Part shown: positions 55,823 through 64,000 of the stretch, piece by piece
How the letters are laid out: each line of letters opens with the position of its first letter
Position numbering within the stretch: position 1 is the first letter of the stretch
The notes under the pieces: generated by a model
Told to the model about the DNA's origin: nothing
What the model saw: the letters and a program-made list of their open reading frames with translations, nothing else
The model's database searches: none
Assembly (NCBI GenBank): GCA_963930755.1
Contig: OZ005735.1
Span: 182,233,132 to 182,297,131, forward strand
Length of the DNA: 64,000 bases
Source: Eudasyphora cyanicolor
Taxonomy: Eukaryota; Arthropoda; Insecta; Diptera; Muscidae
Direction: 5' to 3'
Position numbers and translations under genes: made by a program

Positions 55823-56400
55823 GTTTTAGGTTTAGGATGGGTGGCAGCCAGATTTGGCAGCTAACAAAGACCAATGTAGTTCCCTAGTGATGTAGTTCCC
55901 ACAGATGCCTCTCATCGAAACCAACCTATTTGATATACATACTCGTAGTTATCAATAGTACGAATATCGGTAACGGAAAGATCTGTCAGAATCTCTATAA
56001 AGGCCGACCCCACTATATATGCAGACTTCGTTTTCTTAATGAGGGGCAGTGGCAAATCAGGGGTTCAATGCTTTTCACATCTTTCTCATCCCAACAGATC
56101 ATGCAGAAGTCACTCAATACCTAACCTTTTGAAGCGTTCACCATTCAGGCAGTGTCCCGTCAAAATTGACACTAAGATAGACAGTTTGTTACTCTCTAGT
56201 GTGAGGAGACATTTTGACCTTCTATGTTCGTATCTTGGCCAGATATGTCTAGCTACCCTACAGGTAGATTTCTGCCCATTTATTTCACTAAATATTATGC
56301 CTTCATGGGCAAGTTATTAGAAGAGTGGAAGGGGCCAATATGCATCATTTTTGAACTTAAACTGAGTTTATGTTAGGAGTGGCAGCCTGTATGACAGGAT
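55823..56400 (-). pseudogene. LINE 3' remnant
   Basis: Reverse-strand 3' end of the LINE seen at 61866-64000. It includes the complement of a GCCACCC-type tail (GGATGGGTGGCAGCC), the CCHC region and TGTCTAGCTACCCTACAGGT (56247-56266), equivalent to 62281-62300. Many stops. Confidence 0.75.
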
Positions 56401-56875
56401 CACTTAAACAGGGTTTTCCAACAAGAGGTGTTATTTTGAATCTCCCGGCATTTCGGTAGCTGTCACTTTTGAAGCTTTTATTCTTTGACATTTGACAAGT
56501 AGAAACTACGCCATTACTAAAAATGGAACGATACAACAACGCATTGAAATTATTAAAATTCGAAAATCATCGAAAAATCATCTTGACTGATGAGACCCAT
56601 TTCCACCTCGGTGGCTACGTCAACAAGCAAAATTGTCGCATCTGGGGCTCGGAAAACCCAAGAGTTATTGTTGAGAAGCCTCTCCATCCTCAACGTGTGA
56701 CTGTTTGGTGCGGTTTATGGTCCGGCGGGGTCATTGGACCTTACTTTTTCGAAAAGGAGGTTGGGTCAACAGTTACGGTGAATGGATTGCGCTATCGAGA
56801 GAATGATTAATGATTTTTTATGGTCGGAGTTGGATGGTATTGATCTGGACAACGTTTACTTTCAACAAGACGGCG

Positions 56876-56903
56876 CACAGTGTATTATGAGCGGCAAAAA
56901 CTC
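56876..56903 (+). promoter_or_regulatory. 12-RSS-like terminus
   Basis: Heptamer CACAGTG, 12-bp spacer TATTATGAGCGG, then CAAAAACTC. The vertebrate 12-RSS is CACAGTG, 12 bp, ACAAAAACC; shifting the nonamer frame by one (GCAAAAACT, 11-bp spacer) gives 7 of 9 matches. Confidence 0.75.
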
Positions 56904-58176
56904 CCAATTTTCATGAGCTCAAATCTCTGCATATTTGATTCCAATCTATAAAGAACATTCCAATTAACTATATTTTAAAAGGTTTTGGCGATAACTTGGC
57001 GAAATCTTGCTGTACAAGCATTTAAAATTCATAAAAGTTAAAATGGTGTCAAAGTTTATCATTTTAGAGAGTATTTTGTAAGCCCATATCTCCGAAACAA
57101 TGAAACGCATTGGAACTTCATTTAATTCATATAATACAGAACCTTTTGAAGTATCATTTTGCATTAAAAAAACTATTATTATGTTGTCATTTTCCTTTTT
57201 ATGCAGCGGTTTACCTGGAAGTTGCCAAAATTCAGGGTGTTTCATTTTCTTCAGGATAAAACTAAACTCGCGAGGCCGACCGAGGTCTTGGCATTAACAA
57301 AAATTGATAAACTAGGTTCTCAGTTAACCATTGCAAAAAGAAAATTCTGCCTATATCTGCCTATGTTGATTTAATTACAGAAATGGTAAAACTTACTCGG
57401 CAAAAAACAACCCAAAATTCGCTTTCTTTACTCAATGTTACTGTGTGTTGAACATATTTCTAAAATCATACCTTAAGGGGCAAACTAAAGATTGTCGTTG
57501 GCAAAACCCTTTTGACACTTCCCGTAAAAATGGTCCATATCCTAGTTTAATATAAACCGAATGACAGTTCAACAATGCTGTAATTGGTATTTGTGTTTAT
57601 AATCTATTTAAAGGTTAAAAAAAAATGATGATTGTGACTACAATTTATTTGTGTGTCCTTTCCGCATATTCCTAAAAGTATGCTTTAAAAATGACGTATT
57701 ATTAATGAACACATTGCTAAATCCATGTTGTTTTTTTCTGGATAGTTGGAATGATTGATTAATTGCCAAGAAACTGTAAACTATTGCATCATGATGTTTT
57801 TGAAAATGTTGAACTAATATTTTACGCTTTAGTTATGTACTTAGTTGAATGTACTGCTTTACACCGATCAGAAGATACAAAGCATTTTATGCAAAATTAT
57901 CCTGTAATTTCGAACATCGTATAAAATTTAAATTGATAAATGGGCGTTGGGCGTGGCACTTGTAATTTTTATATAATTGAGGACTCAAATACAATCTCTT
58001 CCAGCGATTTGTATTAATATAAATGTGAAATTGTGAAAAATACTAACATTATTAATTTTAGGTTATGTGGGAGGATGGCGTGGTTATGGGCGGATATCAA
58101 CAAAAAATTGGTTTTTAGCTAATTTGGCAAAATAAATGATATGTACGAAATTTCAAAGCCCTAGCTCAACTCCTTC

Positions 58177-58215
58177 TAATTTTTGCCGCGTCTTGTGTGA
58201 AAATATTCCACTGTG
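58177..58215 (-). promoter_or_regulatory. 23-RSS-like terminus
   Basis: Read on the minus strand from 58215: heptamer CACAGTG, 23-bp spacer (58186-58208) ending GCGG, then CAAAAATTA (58177-58185). The motif shared with the other end is displaced by exactly 11 bp, about one helical turn, as in 12/23 pairs. Confidence 0.75.
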
Positions 58216-58631
58216 CGGCGCTACGTGCCACACAAGCAACGAAACCATTGCTCTGTTACGGAAAAATTTCCGGACCGTATTATCTCTCGAAGAGGTGATC
58301 ACAATTGGCTACCGAGATCTTGTGATTTAACACCTTGCGACTTCTTCCTTTGGGGTCACGTGAAAGCCCAGCCCAGCGTCGATTCAAGACCTCAAATATA
58401 GAATTCGTGAGGCTATCGAGGACATAGGGCAGTTTGCGATTTGGTTATGGAAAATTTCATTAAAAGGATATGGTCCTGTTAGCGTGGTCGTGGTGGCCAT
58501 TTGGTTGATGTTGTTTTTCATTATTAACGGTATACCTTCCTCTTTATTATGAAATAAACTACCGATCATTTATCTCAAAAAATGACATTTTTCTTTGAAC
58601 ACCAAAATAACACCTCTTGTTGGAAAATCCT

Positions 58632-59189
58632 TAAAAAAGCAAAATATATGATTAGATTATCCACCATACTAAGTTTTTTTGTTGCATTGTGTTATTGAAG
58701 TTATTTTGGTAATCTATAACAAGCTTGTAAGGGGGTTTCTAATAAGGGCGGGAATAAAACGATTTGTGTGATGAAATTATTTTTTATTTACACTAGTTTA
58801 CAAAATTTTTTCGCATGGATGTACATAACATTTTGTGATGTAATTTTGTATACTAAACATGAAAAAAAATATTTAAAAAAAATTGTATGCTAAATATTTT
58901 TTTTTTAATTAAAATGTTCATGGAAGTGCCTCTACACGGACCAAAATCGCCTTTTTGATATGCTTGAATCGAAAGAAAATATATTTGGAACACAAATATT
59001 TAAAAATTATGTATTTCTGAACAAATAAATTTTATTTGAAAATCAATAAAATATATTTGGAACGCATAATTTAATATATTACAACAAAATATATTTGCAA
59101 ACTAAATTTCTCAAATGAAATATGTGTTTAAGTACAAATAAAATTATTCTTTAGGAATTTCTCCAAATATATTTTATTAAAAAAATCAA
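58632..59189. other. No gene recognised
   Basis: AT-rich. 58930-59150 has AAATATATTTGGAACACAAA-like repeats resembling 19540-19600. No exon. Confidence 0.45.
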
Positions 59190-59784
59190 ATCTTTTGCTG
59201 AGTTTTTGGTTTTCCTTGGTTCCGAATTGCATATTTCTAGAAAATGCCTTCGAAATTTAACTTTTCTAGAAAGTTCTATCAAATCTATTTTTTTTCAAGA
59301 AAATTATGTCAAACTCCATTTTTCTAGAAATCCGCTCCTCTACCTGGAATCCAGTCATCGGCCTTTAATCACAAATCCGATCATCGCTGTAATAGGATTA
59401 TAACCTTTAATCCGGGGTAATGTACCGGATTAAAAGTCGAGGTCGGATTAAGGGACACTAACCGGATTAAAGGTCGATGACCGATGTGATGGATTAATGG
59501 TCAGTAAACGTCGGATTAAGCGAAATGATGGGGTTAAAGGATGTTAACAGTTTTTAAAAAATATACAAATTCATCGAATTTTATACAATAAATACAATAT
59601 CGATGAAATTTTCTAGAAAATTTTCCACAGAAATTATATTTAAAGCTTTTTCTAGGAAAATTCAATTTTGATGATATTTTCTACAAAATATGCAATTTTG
59701 TAGAAAAATACAATATCTATAAAATGTTCTAGAAGAATGAAATTTCGACAAAATTTTTAAGAAGAATAAAGTTTCAACAAAATT
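59190..59784. repeat. AT-rich mirror repeat with GGATTAAAGGTCGATGAC core
   Basis: Left arm TTTCTAGAAAATGCC-type units, right arm GAAATTTTCTAGAAAATTTT-type units. The core holds CGGCCTTTAATC on the left and several CCGGATTAAAGGTCGATGAC copies on the right. Same architecture as 40360-41560; a further core copy is at 60680-60725. Confidence 0.7.
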
Positions 59785-60500
59785 TTGTAGAACCAGTAAG
59801 CTACATGTAATAAGAAAACTCTCCCTGTTGAATTTCGTACTGATCGGATATAAAATACTGGTTCTACAGCGCTTACATGTCAAATCGAGTGAAACATGTA
59901 TATGCGGGCTATATCTAAATATGAACGGATTTTCTCCGAATTTGGTAGTGTTCATTCACGTTATAAGAAAACTCTCTCTGCCGAATTTCGAACAAATCGG
60001 GTGTAAACTACGGTTTCTACAGCGCTTACATGTCAAATCGGGTGTAACATATATATGGCGACTATATCTAAATCTGAACCGATTTTCCCCGAATTTGGCA
60101 ATGTTCATCCATGTAATAAGAGAACTCTCTCTGCAAGATTTTGTACTGATCTGATATAAAATACCGTTTCTACAGCGCTTACATGTCAAATCAGGGGTAA
60201 CTTATATATGGGTTTTATATCTAAATCTGAACCGATTTTTACCAATTTCAATAGGGTTCGTCCTTGGGCCAAAAAAGAGCACTGTGCTAAATTTCATCAC
60301 AATCGGACCATAAATACGACATGTACTTTGATTACATGAATACATCTACAGACAGACGCACATAGCTAAATCGACTCAGAAAGTGATTACAAGTCGATCG
60401 GTATAATAAACAATGGGTCTATCTCTTCTCCTTTTGGGTGTTACAAATTAATGCACAAAGTCATAATACCCTGTACCGAAGTGTGGTGTAGGGTATAAAA
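59785..60500 (-). mobile_element. DINE-1-like family B, reversed
   Basis: 153-bp units anchored at 59838, 59991 and 60144 (exact spacing) are followed by the complement of the family's 5' region (AGTCGATCGGTATAATAAAC) and 5' end (GTGTGGTGTAGGGTATAAAA, 60480-60499). The 3' hairpin is missing. Confidence 0.8.
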
Positions 60501-60851
60501 ATGCAGATTTAAAGGAATGTTAAAAATTGCAAATTTAAGAATTTTTTTAGAAAAATGTAAGTTTGACAAAATTTCCAAGAAATTTTAAATTAAAAAATGA
60601 AATTTCAAAGAAACTTTGTGAATAAAATGCAATGTCAACATTATTTTCTAGAAAACGGGAAACGTGCTGTTTCTGCGAAATTTATTAACTAAAGGTCGAC
60701 GGCCGGAGTTAAGGTCGATGACCACCAAAATATACTTATTTTGAAGACTAAGGACGTCTTTGGAGCATTTCTTTAATTTTATGACAATTTTTTTTTTCAG
60801 TGTACGGAAATTTTACAAAAAAAATGCAAATTCGTCGAAATTTATAGAAAA
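60501..60851. other. No gene; AT-rich mirror-repeat units
   Basis: Contains TTTTCTAGAAAACGGG and AAAGGTCGACGGCCGGAG, belonging to the mirror-repeat family at 59190. Confidence 0.5.
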
Positions 60852-61865
60852 CCAGCAAGAAGGAAAACCTAAAGTCGGGCGGCTAAAGCCGACTATATAA
60901 TACCCTACACCACTCTAGAAATATCGAATAACACTGAAATATCCATGGTATACTTCAGATATAAATTGTTTACATACATTTTCTTTTGTGAAATCCAGCT
61001 TCTATAGCTATAAAAGGCCTCAGATGGAACATTTATATGGCGGCTATAGGTAAATCTGAACCGATTATCTTCAAACTCGGCAATATGAAGAAACTCTACC
61101 CTGCTAACTTTAAAAATGATTGGATGTAAAATACAGCTTCTGTAAAATGGCAAATCGGAACGAACATATATAGCGTGATCCATTTCGAGGTTCCCTACTT
61201 TTTTTTAAAGAAAAAACACAGAAAATTCAAATTGAATGAGGAATGTTTATTATCATTTGAAAGAACATTCTTTGGCATTTATTTTTTGAAGATTATGTCT
61301 ATCAAATGTTGGTCGCGGCTACGTCTTAGATGGTCCATCCGTTGTGTCCAAGTTTCGATGACTCGATTATGTTGACCATAAATTGAGCGAAGTGCACGAA
61401 ACACATTCCTCACAGAACGTGAATTTTCGTAATAAAGTTTAACGATTTGTAAAAGTTGTTCAGGCGTAAGTCTTTCTATGATGAAATGCCAAAGAATACT
61501 TAACAAAAATAACATGACAGCATGCCACGACTCACACGTGATCTGTCAAAAAAGGCTATTGAAAAAAGTATCTCTACTTGGATCATCCGTTATAAGGGGG
61601 CTATGTATAAATCTGAAACGATTTTCTTCAAACTCGATAATGTTAATCCCTGTATCATGAAACTCCACCCTGCTAAATTTCGAAACGGTTGGATGTAAAA
61701 TACAGCTTCTTTAGCTCAAAAAGGGCAAATCGGAAGGAACATATATATGTACCAAGAAACTGCACCCTGCTAAATTTCAAAATGATTGAATCTGAAATAC
61801 AGCTTCTATAGCGCGAAAAGGCCAAATCGGAAGTAACGTATGTACTTATATGTATATACTGTTAG
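60852..61865 (-). mobile_element. DINE-1-like family B, reversed, 3' end and array
   Basis: CAGCAAGAAGGAAAACCTAA plus the hairpin GTCGGGCGGCTAAAGCCGAC and ACCCTACACCACTC is the complement of the family 3' end. Array units follow (TGGATGTAAAATACAGCTTC), interrupted by a mariner derivative. The 5' end is replaced by the LINE that starts near 61866. Confidence 0.8.
61173..61590 (-). mobile_element. mariner deletion derivative, family G
   Basis: Ends GCGTGATCCATTTCGAGG and (complement) ACGGATGATCCAAGTAGAG, TA on both sides. The frame (61279-61515) keeps ERLTPEQLLQIVKLYYENSR, VRNVFRALRSIYGQHNR, then jumps to WTQRMDHLRRSRDQHLIDII at the C-terminus. The start Met is ATA and the catalytic core is absent. 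Confidence 0.85.
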
Positions 61866-64000
61866 GTTTTGGTTTAGGTTAGGGTGGCAGCCGTATTTTT
61901 TTTACAAGCTCACATAGACCAATTTAGGTCCCTGTGTTACCACCGGCTGAAATGCCCCTCATCGAAACCAACCTGTTTGATATACAAATTTATCGATAGT
62001 ACGAATATCGGTACGGGAAAGATCTGTTAGGCTGCCTACAAAGGCCGACTCCAGTATGTCCAGTCGTATTTTACTCAGAGCGGGGCAGTCGCATAGCAAG
62101 TGCTCAATGCTCCACTTCTTCCTCATCTCCACAGCTACTGCAGAAGTCAATAGAGTCAATACCCAATCTTTTGTCGTGTTCGCCGATCAAGCAGTTTCCC
62201 TTCAGAACTGATACTAACAATCTTTGCCTCTCTAGAGCGAGGAGATATTTTGATCTTCTCAGGTCATACCTTGGCCAGATTTGTCTAGCTACCCTGCAGT
62301 TGCCGATTTCTGTCCACCTTTCGCTGGACTGCATGATTGCATCTTGCCTAAGCCAAAGCTTGCACGTGGATATTGGCGCACCAATATATGCAAATTCTTC
62401 GAGAATTTGTAATGTCGTCCCTTTCATAGCAAGTTCATCGGCTTTGCAGTTCCCCGGGATATCCCTATGCCCAGGCACCCTGAGGTGTATATTAAACTGC
62501 TCAGCTTTCTTGTTAAGAGATCTGTGGCAGTCGAGGGCTGTTTGTGAATTTAGGGATGTTGCCTCCAGAGAATTGATGGCAGCCTGGCTATCCGAGTAAA
62601 TGACAACGCCAGTGTTGGTTACTATGTTGCGACTCAGTCACTTGTCTACTTCACATATTGCTATTATTTCGGCTTGATAGACACTGCAGGTATCTGGTAG
62701 TCTGTGAGCTATATCCAGACTAAGCTCTGCACAGTGTACTCCGAAGCCAACCTTTTCATCAAGCTTCGTGTAAAAGTGGAGATGGTTTCTATTACCTGGT
62801 ATTCTTCCAACCCATTCATCTCTGGCGGGAATCATAGTCATGTAATTTCTCTCGAATGTGTACACAGTTGGTATATAGTCCACTCGGTCGGTTACCATAG
62901 CACTACACTTTGATATCCTCATGTGACCGTAGATCTTGTACCTCCACATTGATAGGCAGTTTAATCTTATTGCCGCTTTGGTTGCAGCTTCTCTCGCCAC
63001 AATATTAATCGGCTGTAGTCCTTAAGGCTCCGCTTATGCTCAGGCAGGCTGTTCTCTGAACCTTTGTTAGTAGGTTGGTGATGGTTAGTTTGTCAGTTGC
63101 CGTCCACCATACCACAATGACGTATAACAGTATAGGATGAACTACTGCTATATATATCCAGTGGAAGATTTTAGAAGAGAGGCCCACCGCGACCCTACAG
63201 CCTTTTTGCAGGATTATAAGGCAACGTTGGCCCTCCTTACATGTTCCAATACGTTAAGTCTAAACAACAGTTTTCTATCTAGAATTATTCCTAAAAATTT
63301 TGCACTTTCAGAAAAGACTATTTATCCGAGGTGGAGGGTCCACATGTGGGACATTATTCATCCTAGTAAAGAGAACCAATTCTGTCTTGTTTGGGTTTAC
63401 GCCCAAACCGCTGCTTCTGGCCCATCTAGCCATCTAGAGGACGTTTACGAAGTTGCCACGTCGTCCGCATATGCCACGACCTTGCAGCCACAACGTTCCA
63501 GATCTAGCAGGATTTCATTCACCGCTAGGTTCCAAATTAGTGGAGACAGTATTCCTCCTTGTGGGGTCTCTCTGTTTACAAACCTTTTAGAGTTGTGGAT
63601 CCAAGACATGCTGTTATGCGTCTTCTGTTGAGCAGACTTTGAATTAGTCTAATCAAACTAGAGTTAACTTTTAGATGTGACAGTGCCGCAATTACTGCAT
63701 CTGAGTGAATGTTGTTAAAAGCCCCTTCTATGTCAAGAAATGCCACCATGGTGAATTCCTTGAAATGCAGGGACGATTCGATAGTGCTCACAAGTTTGGC
63801 AGGGCTGATTCTGTAGACTTCCCCTTATTGTAAGCATGTTTGTTCACCGAAAAGAGTTTTGTATCCAGGTTTTCCCTAATGAAATAATCTAAAAGTCTTT
63901 CCAGACCTTTCAATAGGAAGGAGGATAGACTAATTAGTCTTTTGGCCTAGTGCGTGATATCTTCCCCGCTTTAGGTATGAATACCACTTTGGTATCCCTC
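61866..64000 (-). pseudogene. Non-LTR retrotransposon, RT to 3' end, decayed
   Basis: Runs in from beyond the right edge in reverse. In element order: reverse transcriptase with FLDIEGAFNNI (about 63735-63770), TPQGGILSPLIWNL-like text (63545-63590) and the catalytic YADD (63460-63471); IHWIYIAVVHPILLY (63100-63160); RNase H (62440-62800); and a CX2CX8HX4C zinc knuckle (about 62090-62160). An RNase H plus CCHC tail points to the I/R1/LOA group of LINEs. Frameshifts and stops are frequent. Fragments of the same family lie in both large elongase introns and at 55823-56400. Confidence 0.88.
62440..62800 (-). pseudogene. LINE RNase H domain, catalytic Asp deleted
   Basis: HLHFYTKLDEKVGFGVH lacks the DGS that follows YT in the sister fragments at 24600 (HLHFYTDGS), a nine-base loss removing the first catalytic Asp. 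The Glu in YQAEIIAICE and the Asp in VIYSDSQAA remain, as does HRDIPGNCKADELA at the end. A stop follows CEVDK. Confidence 0.8.

Larger units (their letters stand above)
56876..58215. mobile_element. Non-autonomous Transib-like transposon, 1340 bp
   Basis: Terminal heptamers CACAGTG (56876-56882) and CACTGTG (58209-58215) are flanked by a perfect 5-bp duplication CGGCG (56871-56875, 58216-58220). The uninterrupted target GACGGCGCTACG is seen at 10620. Both ends share GCGGCAAAAA in inverted orientation. A 5-bp GC-rich duplication with CACAGTG-type ends is the signature of Transib, whose transposase is related to the RAG1 core. No such frame exists here (longest frames under 100 codons), so the element would depend on a transposase elsewhere. 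Confidence 0.88.
56523..58528 (+). pseudogene. Broken mariner-like transposase, interrupted
   Basis: MERYNNALKLLKFENHRKII shows the deletion that fuses the first codons to the catalytic domain. The first Asp lies in LTDETHFHLGGY, then VTVWCGLWSGGVIGPYFF and STVTVNGLRYRE, with a frameshift at 56800. The second Asp codon (CAAGAC) lies directly before the insertion. After it: GATCHTSNETI, SCDLTPCDFFLWGHVK with the third Asp, and a C-terminus with indels. Confidence 0.88.
56409..58631 (+). mobile_element. DD41D mariner-like element split by a Transib-like insertion
   Basis: Ends CAGGGTTTTCCAACAAGAGG and (complement) AAGGATTTTCCAACAAGAGG-like. The transposase-coding left part (56409-56875) and right part (58216-58631) are collinear with the copy at 9771 and join exactly at one CGGCG. 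The N-terminal DNA-binding region is deleted, as at 8188. Confidence 0.92.

Overview
This is an AT-rich, repeat-dominated eukaryotic window, most likely from a higher (calyptrate-type) fly. It has one spliced gene with short GT-AG introns. The rest is mariner relatives of dipteran type, RNase H-carrying LINE remnants, and short elements that resemble Drosophila DINE-1 in build: a TATACCC start, a GTCCGTCTGTC tract, ~150-bp internal repeats, a GTCGG..CCGAC hairpin and an ACTTGTTT-like end. No rRNA or tRNA gene, bacterial operon or CRISPR array was seen. The organism call is inference.

The only intact host gene is an ELOVL fatty-acid elongase on the plus strand. Five coding exons (20586-20861, 24874-24954, 25023-25185, 28896-29032, 29105-29287) join in frame to 279 residues. 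All family motifs are present. Introns 1 and 3 (4.0 and 3.7 kb) are filled with transposon and LINE debris. Introns 2 and 4 are 68 and 72 bp.

Left of the gene (1-20.5 kb): DINE-1-like elements, one with a regular 153-bp array (1.98-3.37 kb); a palindromic foldback repeat (1.2-1.5 kb); a CCCAGC-TIR element holding a probable tRNA-derived SINE (5.0-5.9 kb); a 31-bp minisatellite (6.0-6.9 kb); mariner-like copies with DD41D spacing (8.2-11.0 and 15.8-16.8 kb); a 1-kb long-TIR element with CACTGTG ends (11.6-12.6 kb); and a foldback-type element with a three-level nest (16.9-19.4 kb).

Right of the gene (29.3-64 kb): a DINE-1-like element split by a DD34D mariner (29.5-31.9 kb); more mariner copies; tandem and mirror-image AT-rich repeats (39.3-41.8 and 59.2-59.8 kb); a 2.2-kb foldback element (41.9-44.2 kb); a Helitron-like element with a 142-bp array (45.2-47.8 kb); a 2.8-kb inverted duplication (49.2-52.0 kb); and a LINE running off the right end (61.9-64 kb).

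The most striking object is a 1340-bp insertion at 56876-58215 inside a mariner. Its ends are CACAGTG...CACTGTG, flanked by a 5-bp CGGCG duplication. Its two ends carry the same GCGGCAAAAA block at spacings that differ by 11 bp, so the CAAAAA motif sits 12 bp from one heptamer and 23 bp from the other. This is the geometry of 12- and 23-RSSs of V(D)J recombination and points to a non-autonomous Transib-like (RAG1-related) transposon.

Several insertions can be proved inside the window, because an intact second copy of the target gives the empty site (17457, 17341, 49819, 30243, 56876).
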